Below are positions 1-12,073 of a stretch of DNA of 64,000 bases, piece by piece. The notes below the pieces were generated by a model. The model ran no database searches and was not told the origin of the DNA. It saw nothing but the letters and a program-made list of their open reading frames with translations. The position numbers and the translations under genes are program-made. The first letter of the stretch is position 1. Each line of letters begins with the position of its first letter. This stretch comes from Asterochloris sp. CNOR1 (taxonomy: Eukaryota > Chlorophyta > Trebouxiophyceae > Trebouxiales > Trebouxiaceae): assembly GCA_963969365.1 (NCBI GenBank), contig OZ017746.1:3596001-3660000 (forward strand). Direction: 5' to 3'.

Positions 1-3000
1 GCTATCATTGTGATTTTATTCCGCTTGTTGGGTGTTTCTGCGAAGCACTTGAGTGAGGATGTCTCGACGACAGTCTCACAGAAGGAGACCACAGGGTCGG
101 CCACCTTCACCTCCACCTCTGCATACAGCTCCCGCAGGTCCTGCAGGGCAGGCAGGAATCAGATGAGAGCCATCCATGGCTGCGTACACATACGGGCCTC
201 CCTGACATGTCGCAGCCAGTCTGCGGGCTGGCTCCTCCCCACCTTCATGAGGCTGTCCAGGTACATCTCGCCTGTACCCAGAATGGCATGCTCGCCAGAC
301 TCCTCCACCTTGGTGATGGCCAGGGGGTAGCTCTTGTTGATCTTCCTCAGACCTTCCACCTGCACAGCAGCCAGACACCTGCTCAGCTCGAGGCAGTCCA
401 GATGGCAGGCAGGTCGACACTGCTGCTGTGAGTGCCCTCTGATGCCTACCTAAAGCAGGAGAGCACCCAAATTTTGCTGATATTCTAGAACAAAGGCAGA
501 GGGTAACTTCTGGCGGCAGGCAACACAGCTGAGGTGTGTGGATTACTTGCGCCCCATCACCCTCATCTGCAGTATGCTGCCCCAGGGCAGTCGCTGCAGA
601 GGGCTGCAGGTGGAGCAAAGCGTACCATCTTAGGCAGCTCAGAGGGGTTCAGGGGCTCTGTTGCAATCTTCATGACGGACTGTGTCTGGAATTGCAAGGG
701 TCTGAAGATATGGACGTCATAGTCTGTCTGGTCCGGGACCACAGTGGCAGTCTTGGTGATGGTGGCATCGATGCCCTCCAGAAGGACCAGGTTGCCTGCA
801 GCACAGAAGCCGCACACATCTCAGCAACGACCATGCAGCAAGGGGCCCTGTCTGCGCTTGAGCTACTGCCATGCAGCCCAGCCCCCAGGTCAACCAAGAC
901 GCAGCATGTGCAACAGCAGGCTAGGGGCCATGCGGGCTTGCGGGAACCTTGTTGGACAGCACAGGCAGGCGCCCCCAGTGGTGGACGCAGCTGCCTGAGG
1001 CAGGAGCGCCTGAACACGTATGCAGCACAGGACCAGTCTGCACTTCTGCAAATGCCATGCAGAACGTAATCAAATCCGGCGCGCAGCATGTGCACGCCAC
1101 AAGGCAGCAGGCCGAGCGCATGCCAGCTTGCAGACGCCCCATCAGACGCCACAGGTAGGCAGGCACCACGAGCAGGCACCCCCACTGGCACCTGCAGCTG
1201 CCTTGGCCAGAGGCACCCGATAACGCGCCTGGTAGACCCAGGTGGCTGTCACAATGGCAGTGGCGCTGTCCTCCTCATCCTCAGGGGTAAAGCCCTCCCC
1301 CAGCACCCTCACCTGCAGGCAGCCAGGCCTTGAAGGGCAGCTTGCTGGCAGCGTCAGGTGCAGGTTACAGGGCAGCTCTGCACGGGGCAGACAAACAGCT
1401 GGCTCAAGTCTGGCCACGCTGTGACGAGGACGCTACAAGGAGCAGCAGCTGCTGCGGGGCAACAGAGTCGATGCATGGTGACAGGCCCAGGAGAGCAGGT
1501 CTTCTGGAGCGCAAGCCTGGACATGCGCAAGTAGTTGTCACAGCACATGCCTTGTCGCCAGGTTTGACAGTGCCACTGAAGATCCTGCCAAAGGCGTCAA
1601 ACGAGCTGACATCTGGCTTGGGGAACAGCTTGGCGATGTGAATCAGCAGCGGCCCTTTGGAGTTGCAGCTGATCGCATGGCCCACGATCTCATCGTCCTG
1701 GGGCCCAGTGTACAGCCGCCTGACCTGCAGCAGGGCGCACCATCCAGGCATGGCAGCCAGCTCCTGGGAACTGGAAAACACCTTACTCCACTGCAGTCCT
1801 CCGGTCAAGCACTCCCACCAGTCACAGAATAGGTCCGAGCATGAGCTAAAGAGGCGCTGGTCAGCTGACACTTGCGTTTGCAGTGCCTCCAGGTGTCATC
1901 TTTGCCTGCTTGTTTTGGCTGGCATTTTGCACCAATTAGCAAAGCATTCTTAGGCCAGATATGGCCTAGCAGGTGTCCAGGCACCCACCTTGGCCTCCTG
2001 GCCTGCATGACTGGAAGGAACATGCTGCACCAAGAGGTCCACCAGGCCGGTTGCTGTGCCAAAGATGGCGCAGCAGGCGTCCTTCAGGAAGGGCTTGATG
2101 TCCTTGCGGAAGGCAGACGGCTTGAGGGCTACCCCAAACTCGTCCAGCATGCGCTTGACCACGCTCTCATGCTCGCCTAACACCTGCAGACCATGCAGGC
2201 AGGTGCATGACTGCAGCTGCAGATGATTGCATGCCTTGAGGGCTGCACAATCGCTACAGGGCGAGTGCAGTCAATGACAAGACTGCTGAGGGGTGTGATG
2301 CCCAAGCTCTGGCTGGCATGCGCGTGGCCGCACAAGTATCTCACTTGCAGAGTGCAGCAGGCGCACAGCTGCCAGAGGCATACTTCACCTGGCTAAAGAT
2401 CTTGTAGAGGGGCTCCAGCACAAATTGCACGAAGGTGCGGCTGGAGCCAGGCCCAGTGGGCGACTTCTTGAACTTGCGCGTGTCTGGGTTGAAGTACACG
2501 TCCCCCCACAGGCGCCTGTGCACACATGAAGGCACACAGTAACGGACCAGCATGGGTTGACATGGGAGGCTCTAGGCAGCAAGACCTGCAAGACTGTATT
2601 CTCACACAAGCACTTCTGCATTCTGTCGGCAGTCCCTAGATGAGCCGTAGGCTGCACAAATGTAAGACTCTGCCCTCAGCCCACCTGGCAAACTCCTTGT
2701 GGTCCACAGCCACGCCATACACATCGCAGTAGAGCTTAGAAAAGGACTCCAGGGTGAACGACCATCCATACAGGGCTGAGGAGAAGGCAATGTTGCCCTT
2801 GATGGGGTCCACCTGCAGTAGCAATGTGGGTGTAAGTATCGCCGACTGCTGTTGAGCCAGCAGTGCCAAGATGCATGTACCTAGGCTGTGGATCAGGCAG
2901 CTGTGAGGGGGGTTTGAGTGCTGTTGGGCTGCAGGCAGCAAGCTCAAGAGCAGAGCAGCATTGTTCTGACCTGCAGCTTCTCTTCCCCGCCGCCGTGGGT

Positions 3001-4900
3001 GAATATGAGGGCGTTGATCTCGTCAATGATGTGGCGGATCTTGAAGTAGGCATCCCCTGGCGGGATTTTCAGCTCAGTGATCAGCCTGTCCACCTTGCTG
3101 ATCATCAGGCTGATGGGCAGCCCCTCCTGGCAGGCCTGCTGAATGGCCTGCAGAGAGGAGGACAGGGTGAGCAGTCCGCACAGTTGCAAGCACGCTGTCC
3201 AGCAGCTGCACAGCAAAGTATCAGGGCCACAGCACAGGGGGGCGGGAGAAGCACTCAGCTCCGAGGGTGTAACAGCTTTTGTGAGGCACATGCTGGAGAT
3301 GTCAGGCAGGCTTCTTGCCAAGCAGCCCCTGCTGGAGATGTCAGGCAGGCTTCTAGCCAAGCAGCCCCTGCTGCCCACCTTCTCGGTAACCAGCATGACG
3401 CCCTCCACTGCGTCCACCACCAGCAGCACGCCGTCTGCCAGGCGCATGGCTGCCGTCACCTCATCATTGAAGTTAATGTGCCCTGCAGGACGATGGCAGT
3501 GTGAGCCCCAGCTAGAGAATGCGACGACACTGCTCCGAGCCTGACAGCACTGACCTGGCGTGTCCAGCAAATTAACCAGGTAATGCTTGCCCGTACTGCC
3601 AGGCAGCACCAGGGACATGGGCATCATCTTGAGGCTGATGCCCCGCTCCTGCTCGTCCACTCTGCAAGTCACATCGCATCACATTGCATCGATCTGCTGC
3701 GAGCGGGCTGGCGCTACATAAGCCAGCACCCAAGCTTGCTGGGGAGCTCACCTGGTGTCTGTATAGCGCATGGGCCGCTCATTGCTACGCCACTCATACT
3801 TCAAGTCATGGGTCTGCTCCACAAGCATGTCCATCAGCTGCAGGGCAGCCCATCATGGTGTTAAGGCCCAATCAGAGGTCACTGATTTGAGTCAAGCCAA
3901 GCTATTGGCGCATGTATGGCTCACTGGCGAACACAGCAGTCATGTAGCTAGCCAGGATGTCACCACTGCAGCTGTCCAGCAGTCACAGTGATATGTGGCC
4001 TCACCAGCGTCTTCCCGTGGTGCAGGTGGCCCACGACAGCCACGTTTCTGATGAGCTCAGGGTTGCCTGTAAGCCCAGCCAGAAACTCATTGCTGTAGTG
4101 GGTGCGCAGGGGCTCCTTCTCTATATTATCAAAGTTCTTCTGCTTGATGGGCGCAATGATGGGCACCTCCAGGGGCTGGGCGTCCTCCTCCATCACCAGT
4201 GTCTCTGTCTCCTGCCACAGCAGCAAACAGGGCTGTAAGGTGGAGGCGCAACGGGAATTGCTGTGACATCTGCACCCGTGCTGCAGCCCTGGACACGCCT
4301 TGATCAGGACTGCGACACAGAGTAAGTCCTCTGCCATCAACAGCCCACAATGCCACAACAGTTTGAGGCTGTGCTGCAAAGTGAGCATGGCAGCAAGCAG
4401 GCCTGCAGTCCTGGCAGCCTTGCTGCAGGCACAAGCGTATATGTTCTTCGGACCCACCTTGCCGTATACCTCCTCTGCAGTGGGGTAGTACTTTTTGTCC
4501 TCGTGCAGCACCACAGCAGTCTCCAGGTTCTCCTCCTGCTCCTCATCCTCCTCCATGGGCACACCGTCAGCCTCATCCCCTGCAAATGGTGCTGTCAACA
4601 GGTGACCGCTGTGTGAGACTTGCTGGGACAGATTGCAGTAACGCCTCAAGGGGAGCTGGCATGCCTGTCATGCCCAGCCGCCTGTTGGCTGCCTCCTCAG
4701 CTGCGTCCATGTCCAAATCGTCCTCAGGCGCATCCTGCTCCTCCTGCATACAGTAGCCATGCCATCGGTGACACAGCACACGGTGCAGGCGTGGCCTGAT
4801 GCTACGCAGGCCACAGCATGTCTGTCATCTGCACCTCATCACTGTCTGGCAGCTCGGGCCCAACATAGTTCCCAAACTCATCATAGAGCTCCTCATCCAT
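1..4900 (-). CDS. SNU114: U5 snRNP GTPase Snu114/EFTUD2 (CLO/GFL), 3' end outside window
   Basis: EF-2-like GTPase of the U5 snRNP that controls the Brr2 helicase during spliceosome activation and disassembly. The start at 4900 opens with [17 protein letters not shown], the family's conserved N terminus. Exon 1 is 4835-4900; an acidic region follows (about 4743-4500). G1 is GHLHHGKT near 4020-4045, then [10 protein letters not shown] (about 3630-3660), DTPGHINF split by an intron at 3483-3554, and SKVDRL near 3090. Later exons match EF2 domains [15 protein letters not shown] near 1715, YDVHIFRP near 700, [12 protein letters not shown] near 260. At the left edge the frame still reads [17 protein letters not shown], so the last roughly 200 residues lie outside. 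Introns are many and short. The G4 motif has Ser where most members have Asn. Identification is secure; minor exon edges are not. Confidence 0.93.
3148..3378 (-). other. Intron of SNU114, 231 nt, stopless and a multiple of three
   Basis: It separates the exon ending VMLVTEK from the exon starting AIQQACQEG. The donor reads GTGGGC and the acceptor CTGCAG on the minus strand. Homologues join these two peptides directly, which supports removal. Read in frame it would add 77 residues with no stop. It contains the 39-bp tandem duplication listed separately. Confidence 0.8.
3292..3369. repeat. 39-bp tandem duplication inside a SNU114 intron
   Basis: Two adjacent 39-bp copies, 3292-3330 and 3331-3369, begin gctggagatgtcaggcaggc and differ at one base. 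They lie wholly within the 231-nt intron, so they change intron length by a multiple of three but not the mature protein. Confidence 0.95.
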
Positions 4901-5115
4901 GCTGCCTGCAGTTGCACCCCCTGGCGCCCACTGCTGTCAACAGCCAAGCTAGGAAATGATTGTTTGTGCTATCTGCTGCGAGCACTTCCCGATCTATTGG
5001 GTGTCTGGGCTCTCCGAGGTTCAGTTGACAGCTCGAGCTTGACTTAGACGGAGCTAGCGGGGATCTGAGCCGCAGAGCTGATGGACTTGACCAAACCTCT
5101 GCAAGAGACGGTAGG

Positions 5116-5664
5116 TCAACAAATGCCAGTTCCACCGCCTGACTCCTCCAGAATTCGTGCACAACACTTTGTGCAGAACAGATCCCAGGCACTGCTGCCA
5201 GACCCCTGCCAATCACATGAAGACGATGATGCAGGGAAAGCGTAGCTGCAGAAGAGACACACAAAGGGGAGCATGCACGCGACACCCAGTGCTGTCTCAG
5301 CTGCACCCCAATTGGAGCTGTCTTGGGAGGCAGTAGCATGCAGCAGCCCTGGTGCCCTACTGCTGGCCAGCTAGATGCATCAGTTTTAAAGTAAAACCAC
5401 TCCTGGGCCGGCAGAAGACATTCATGCCAGACACTCACACGGCGGTCCACAGGTGGGTTTCACCACCTCGCTTGGTGTGCATGATGGCCAACTGACGCTG
5501 TAGGAGCTGCGCTGCCACAGCATTGAGGTCCAAACACTATGCTGTCTGGCCCTGTGGGTGGCTCTGTGCGTGCCATGCTCAACCCCTGGCAAGGACCCAG
5601 CACCCACATCCTTGCAGGACCATGCCTGCAATACTGCTGCAGCCCGCAGCCAGGCAGCTGCCAT
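5116..5664 (-). CDS. Possible small protein of unknown function
   Basis: A tentative three-exon model of about 95 residues. Exon 1 starts at the ATG at 5664 (MAAAWLRAAAVLQAW) and splices in phase, GAT|GTGGGT to CATAG|TGT, into LDLNAVAAQLLQRQLAIM followed by HTKRGGETHLW (about 5440-5535). A GTGAGT donor then joins a last exon near 5116-5247 that ends at a TGA at 5116. The middle exon looks like real protein (amphipathic, helix-like, not low complexity). I do not recognise the family, the last exon's frame is not independently supported, and the ATG is a guess. It lies on the same strand as SNU114, 215 bp upstream of its start. Confidence 0.28.
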
Positions 5665-6165
5665 TGCAGGGCGCTGCCTTGTTTGATCTGAGCTCCAATA
5701 GGCAGTGTACAGCTTGCACATGGTTCAGCAATGGGGTTCAGCAACCACAATTGAGCACCAATGTTGCTGAGGTGCAGCATCAGCTGAGTGGCAATCCCTG
5801 AGGGCGCCCATCGACCCCTGTGACATGGATGGGGACGCTTGCCCACGGCTTGCTCCCTGCTGATGTGTAGACATGCCACTGCTTGCGGCGTCTCTGCTGC
5901 CCATTTGCCATGCGCTGCCAGTCATGTAGGACTATCCACACCATCAAATGTTCTGACCACTGTTGGGTACTGTGGGGTCTGCCAGAGCTCTCAGTCATTG
6001 CTCTGAAACCACCACTGGTATGCAACTCGTTGCTGCTGCCTGTTCCTTATTGTTGCGTGACGACGACACCAGACTCAAGCACCACCAGGGGCCGCTCTTC
6101 ACTTAAGCTTGTGCCATGTCGGTGAACTGAGGAGGCTCATATAGCTCAAGAAGCAACGCTGCAAG
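5665..6165. other. Intergenic region upstream of the CTL gene
   Basis: About 500 bp between the tentative small gene (minus) and the transporter start (plus). No conserved coding segment, RNA gene or repeat is visible. It should hold the promoter of the transporter, but no clear TATA box was seen. Confidence 0.5.
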
Positions 6166-9100
6166 ATGGGCTGCTTTGGCCGCAAGAACAAGGCAGACCC
6201 ACAATTCAATGAGGTATGGATTGCAATCAGGCATTTGTTGGACATGCTGTTGAACAAAGGTCAGACATCACAAGCTTGCTGCACGTCCCCCTGCAGGCTA
6301 TTGCAACTAAAAGACGCTGTCGGGATGTGCTGTGGCTGATCATCTATGCAGCATTTTGGGGCGGCATGTTCTACGTCGCGGCTGAGGCCTTTACCAAGGG
6401 CAAGTGCTTTGTTTCAATCGCCACCCACACAGCACAGCCCCAGCCTCACAATCAGAGTCGCCCTTTCGGTTGCAGGCAACCCGGAGCGTCTGCAGTATGG
6501 CATTGATTCGTATGGCAATCTGTGTGGCAGCGTGAATGACTGGAATGGGACCGCGGGGCCTGACCTGCGCAATGCTACCAAGCTGTACTACCTCAATCCC
6601 CTGCAGCTGCTGAATCCCAGCACCATCTACACAGCACAGAGCATCTGTGTCAGCAGCTGCCCCACCAACACCAGCCTCTGCAGCATTTCCAACTTCCCTT
6701 GCTTAAATGGCACACAGTACAGGTGTGCTCCACAGCCTCCGGGTGCGCTGCCCTCCGGTGCGACGGCCTGCCAGCCACCAGTGCACAGGTGCACAGCTGA
6801 CTGTGTGCTGCTGCAGGTGCCCCTACTACCGTAATGCCCTGGGCAGCGTATATGGCAGCCTCTCCAATGTCTCAGAGTACAGCACAGAGTACTGGTCTCA
6901 GCTGGAGAGCACCAACCTCAACAGCAGCCAGTGCGGCACTGCAGCCCTTGCCAGCTTTCCGGAGAAGCTGCGTGCGTACTTTCTGCGCAACACCACCAAT
7001 CCCTTGTGCGGGGACTTCCTCCAATTCACGAGCCAGTACCCTGGCAAGGGGCCCTGCTACCCTGTGCTGGTGAAGACAGTGGAGTACTTCAACAGGTAGG
7101 GCTGGCATGGTGCCCTGCAGAATGGTGCAAAATGGAGTCCTCTGAGGCAGGCCATGCAGGTGCCGACAGCAGCTTTCCCAAGCTAAGGGCTGGGGATGCT
7201 CAGGGCTGCATATACGCTCACGGTGCAGCCTGAGCATTCCTTGCTGCCTGTACCTGCCTGCAGGTGCTTCCCCACTTTTGATGATGCCCTGACAGCCGAC
7301 ATCATCAGCTCTGTCACTGGCAGGAGTGCCAATGTGTCCAGTGCCCGCTCCACCTTTGCCAGCACCTTCAATAAGCCAGGGGCACGCCTGCAGCGCTACA
7401 TTGCTGACATTTACAAGGGCATTCTCATCATCGTGGCAGCAGGTGGGTCATGCCGCGAGCAGCTGTGTGCGCCAGCAGCCTGAGCGCATGTGCAGCTGTC
7501 CTTTTGGGCAAGGTGGGAGCCACCGCAGACGTGCTGAACACCCTGGGGACCTGCTGTTTAAGCAAGCAAGAGCCACAGGAGCAACACGTGCTCCCTGACC
7601 ATCTGCTGCAGGGCTGGTGGCAGGAGTGGTGCTGTCTTTGATATGGATGCTCGTGCTAAGATATGCAGCCGGTCTCATGACGTGGGTTGCTGTCTGGGCA
7701 GCAAACCTGCTGTTTGCCCTCTGCACCCTGCTGTGCTTCATGAAGGTGAGGCTCGCTGGGCCCCCAGCCTGCTGCAGTGCCCAGTCCATGGGCTGGACTG
7801 TGGCCTCTGCTGATGAGGTGCTGCTTGCAGTCTGGCACACTTGGAGGGGCAAATCGCTTCTTTGCTGTGGGCAGCGAAGCAGCCACACAGCTGGCCAGCT
7901 ATGAGGACCCTAGCGCATCTGACAGGAAGGTCTGGAAGGTTGCTGGCTACATCGTGCTAGCCCTGACAGCCATCCTCATCCTTGTCACGCTGGTCATGAT
8001 CCGCCGCATCAAGGTGAGCTGCCTTCTTGTGTGCATAGCCTGTGCCTCCTGCGCAGGGCTGCCCTGGCTGCCTGCAGGCGTGCAACGTGCTGAACAACGT
8101 GATGTGTCCTTGTGCGTGTGCAGGTGGCTGTGGCGTGCATCAAGGTGTCCAGCCAGGCAGTAAGCTGCATGCCCAGCATCCTTTTCTTCCCCATCCTGCC
8201 CTTCCTCATGGTTGTGTGCCTGGTCATCTACTGGATCTGTGTGGCTGGCTACCTGTACTCGGCAGGGACCATCAAGCCCACCTACCAGGACACCAGCAGC
8301 GCCACCCTCCTCAGCATTTCTGTAAGTCTGCAGTCGCCTGCTACACGCCATGCGTCTGCCTGCTGTGAGGGCAGTGCCCCTTTTGACAGCCGCTGAGCAA
8401 TGCCGAGACCACTGCCCTGGAGGCAAAATGCATGTAGGCCACCTGCAGGCGTTGTTTGACAACTCCAGCGGCACAGCAGCCCCTCCCCCGCCACCTCCAG
8501 CTGCCAACTCGACCACCAACTTCACAGATGCCGAGTGTGCCAACAACCCCAACTGCTACTATGCCATCGACTGGGACAAGAAGCTGGAGTACCTGTTCAT
8601 ATACCACTTTTTTGGTCTGCTGTGGACCAACCAGTTCATTGTTGGCTTTGGGTGAGGCCTGCTGTAGTGTCATGTGTGCCCCTTGCGTGCAAACTCTTGC
8701 CACCACCTAAAGCCAGCTGCTGCAGCATACTGCAAGCCCCTGCTGCTGATGAAGGGCTCCCTTGTGCTGCAGATATGTCACCCTTGCAGGGGCCATTGCC
8801 CACTTTTACTGGACTCGGGGGGACAAAGACCGCATGCCCAGAGCCCCTGTGCTGCTGGCCATGTGCAACACCATCAGGTGGGTGCATCAGCCGGGTCGGC
8901 ACTGTGCTGCACGGGCCATGTAGGAGTGCTGTGTGAGCACCAGCATCTCACAAACCCGTGAAGCTGACGTGCCAGCACTCATGCCTCCTGGCCTAGCTCT
9001 GCAGGTACCACCTGGGATCCATTGCCTTGGGTTCACTCATTGTGGCAATCATCCAGTTCATCAAATACCTGCTGGCATACCTGGACAAGCACTCTAAACA

Positions 9101-10054
9101 GTGGCGCAACAAGGCCGGCCCAGCAGGCTGGGTGCTCAAGTACCTCTTCAAGTGCCTCATCTGCTGCGTCTGGCTGCTGGAGAAGATCATGCAGTTTGTA
9201 AACAGGCAAGCCGCCCAGCTTGCGCTTACAGTCATCAATGCAGGCCCCATGGCCTGCCTGCTTTTGCTTCAAGGTGCCACTGGTGACCCTCCTCTGAGCT
9301 GCAGGAACGCCTATATCATGGTGGCAGTGCATGGCACAGGGTACTGCACCTCAGCAATGCACGCTGTCAAGCTGCTGGTCATGAACGCCTTGCGAGTGGT
9401 GGCTGTCAATGTCATCGGGGACATCCTCATTTTTCTTGGCAAGGTGAGGCCAGATGCTGGAGCTGTGCACTCCTTGCCACGCACGTCCTTTTCCGCAGTT
9501 GGCACACGACCTGCCCTGGCCTGCAGCTATCAGTCTGTGCAGCCTGTGGCGTCATCGCCTTCCTGATGAGCGACCTCAGCTACTACACCAATGCAGACAA
9601 GTACCCCAGCACATACCTGTCCAGCCCACTGCTGCCTGTTATCCTGTCGGCGGCAACAGGCTACTTGGTCGCCCAGATGTTCTTCAGCGTGAGGCACTGC
9701 TTTAATCCAGTGCTGAGCGCACACGGCCCTGTGCAATTGCCAACCACGCACCTGCTGCAGGTGTATGAGATGGCAATCGACACCATCCTGCTGTCTTTCT
9801 GTGAAGACAGCGAGTCCCATGGTGGCACGCCACAGTATGCACCACCGCTGCTGCTCAATGCCATCGGCCAGGCCAAGCTGGCAAAGCAGTACAAGGCTGA
9901 GGCCAAGCAGCACAAGGCTGATGCCAAGGCGGCAAAGAAGCAGGCGTATGCCGACAGAGTCAACACAAAGCAGATGAAGGCTGGCAAGGGCCAGAACTCT
10001 CAGTTCATTACAGCAAGCTCTGGCAACAGCATACCTGCCATGGCCAACATCTGA
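6166..10054 (+). CDS. CTL: Choline transporter-like protein (SLC44/CTL family)
   Basis: Polytopic membrane protein of the SLC44/CTL family, proposed to carry choline or related substrates across plasma or organelle membranes. The ATG at 6166 gives MGCFGRKNKADPQFNE, then an intron. Exon 2 carries a cytosolic stretch and the first membrane segment (DVLWLIIYAAFWGGMFYV). A large extracellular loop follows, rich in Cys and N-glycosylation sequons (about 6475-7095). Later exons hold a run of hydrophobic helices. Family signatures are present: FFGLLWTNQF (8600-8650), YHLGSIALGS (about 9005-9035), NAYIMVAVHGTGYCTSA (about 9305-9350) and NALRVVAVN. The C-terminal tail (about 9870-10050) is soluble and Lys/Ala-rich. 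Substrate cannot be judged from sequence. The gene converges on MAGO, stops 184 bp apart. About 12 exons. Confidence 0.92.
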
Positions 10055-10118
10055 TGCGCTTTCTGGCCCCCCTGGCATGCATCTGCCTGGGTCTGTCATA
10101 AACAGCATTTTGCCCTGA

Positions 10119-10123
10119 TTACA
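10119..10123 (-). terminator. Probable poly(A) signal TGTAA for MAGO
   Basis: TGTAA on the minus strand, 115 bp past the MAGO stop. TGTAA is the standard chlorophyte polyadenylation signal. It falls between the convergent CTL and MAGO genes. Confidence 0.55.
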
Positions 10124-10237
10124 TTCAAGTTGTTCGACGAGGGGGCTAGCACACACCATGAGCAGACCACAAGCTCAGGCAAGATTCATGTCCAGTCACT
10201 TCTGCTGCCTGGCACAGCCCTGCCAGGCGCCTGCTTG

Positions 10238-11639
10238 TCACCGCTGAATCGGCTTGATCTTGAAATGGGCATTGATCAGCGAGAAGACCAAGCACTTGAG
10301 ATCCTGAAACCAGAAAGGGGGCCAGGCATGAGTCAATTGAGCTAAGGACAGGCATCTCAGGCCCCTGAGTGGGTATGTCTCTGGTTCCACTGCGCGGTTT
10401 CAGCTGTCTGCATGCAGACCAGTGAGCACACACGGCAATGGATGTCCTACAGGGGCCATTGTAGAAGCAGTTGACAGCCTGAGCATGCAGTCAAGCTGCC
10501 TCCATGAGGTGACCAGCACAGATCAGAAAGGCTGTCAAACCCCACCTGGACAAGGTAGTAGAAGATGCGCATGCCATCAGGGTCCTTGCTCGTCTGCACC
10601 TGCTGGATAGAGCCCAGCTTGGTGGTGCAGAAGGAGATGTGCTCCTGGCCCAACACAATCTCAAGCTCCTGGCGCCCCACCCGGTCAGGGGCCGGCCACT
10701 CATTGTCATCCTCCTTCATGATCTACAGGCACAGGGTGGCATCATGTGGGCTTATGCTGCACACACTGCGGGGTGGCAGATGATATGTGAATGAGACCTC
10801 AAGACCCCTGTAGCAGCTATCCACTGCTGGGACGGAACTATCCTGCCAGTGCTGCAGTTTTGCTGCGAGGCTTTACATGTGGGTCAAACTGCACACTGCT
10901 AGGCAGCCAACGGCCAGACGGCACTATTTAGTGTGGTTGTGAGGCTCAGCTTTGCACGATGCTGGGCAGCCGACCTCCGCCCGCGTCCCTGCGGTGCAAT
11001 TGTCAGACCAGGCCACGATGCAAGGGTCCAGCTGCGCCAGAAGGTTGCAGGCGGGACAGCCAGTCTGTGCTTATGCCATGTGGGTGTGGGGGCCCCCCAC
11101 ACACAGAGGAATCCACTCGAGGGGTCAGGCTGCACACTGCCAAGCAGCCAACTGCCAGCCAGGAGGATGTGACCAGACCTCACAGTTTGGCATCAGCTGC
11201 GCATCTCTGCAGAGAGCACACTTCGAGCAGGGCTAACCCTTCAAGCAAGGCTCACCTCGCTCTCATTGATGATGCGCTTCAGCTCCTCCAGCACGGTCTT
11301 GGTGACAAACACCTCCTTCCGAATCATGGTGTCGTTCTTGTACTGTGAGTTGTTGGCATACCGCAGCTGCAGGCAGGCAGCGCAGATGTTCTCGAGTCAT
11401 GCCTTGCTTCGCTTCTGCTGGCAGCAGAGAGGCAGCAGCTCTGACACACACCTGGCCATTGCTGCGAAACTCCATCTCGAGGAACTCGTGGCCAAATTTG
11501 CCCTTGTGCCTGCACAACGTGGGGCTCCACATTGTCAGCAGGGAAGTGACAGACACCAGCAGCAGCACCAGGGCAGCTTGGAGGCAGCAGCTCACCCCAC
11601 ATAATATCTACAGTAGAGCTCCCCAGGCGGCACGGCCAT
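10238..11639 (-). CDS. MAGO: Mago nashi, exon-junction-complex core protein
   Basis: Partner of Y14/RBM8A in the exon junction complex, which is deposited on spliced mRNA and acts in localisation and decay. The ATG at 11639 gives [15 protein letters not shown], followed by [15 protein letters not shown] (about 11470-11510), [12 protein letters not shown] and [19 protein letters not shown] (about 11260-11365), then [19 protein letters not shown] (about 10630-10690) and the terminal exon [19 protein letters not shown] ending QR-stop at 10238. Length is about 150 residues, as in plants and animals, with unusually high conservation. Five exons. It is head-to-head with HEMA (434 bp between start codons). 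Confidence 0.96.
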
Positions 11640-12073
11640 GACCCCTGTCCTGCAGCAGGCAGCACTGCTGTTGTGGACACAAGCTGATGCCTCTGATTGG
11701 ATCTTGAGTGCATATCTGCAAGGGCATACCCTCTGATCAGGCGCTGCAGGAGTTCCTGCTTGAGGAAAAGGAAGTGTGCGAAGGTCTCTCTGGGTGCCTG
11801 CAGCAGTGCCAGACACTCTTGATGCCATGCTCTGCAAGGAGACATGGAGGGATGCTGTGTGGGAGCCCAGCAACATCATGCCTGTAGCTGGCACGGCTGA
11901 AGCAGTCCTTCTGAAGGCCGAGGTGTCAGGAACAGGCACCCAGACTTGGGCAATTAAGTAAGCGCTGGGGCAATAAGACGAACAACTTGGGACTCTGGCC
12001 TGGATAATTGGCAAATCTCGAGCCACGGTGTGGGCTTGTCTCCAGGAGCCCGTTCTCTGGCACACTGTTCCAG
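11640..12073. promoter_or_regulatory. Shared 5' region of MAGO and HEMA
   Basis: The two start codons face away from each other across 434 bp. No conserved coding segment is visible, and the open frames here look like chance. It must contain both promoters or one bidirectional promoter. No convincing TATA element was found. Confidence 0.55.

Noticed and set aside
12008-12073. Upstream in-frame start for HEMA
   Set aside because: It is a TTG, not an ATG; the ATG at 12074 already gives a full transit-like N terminus.
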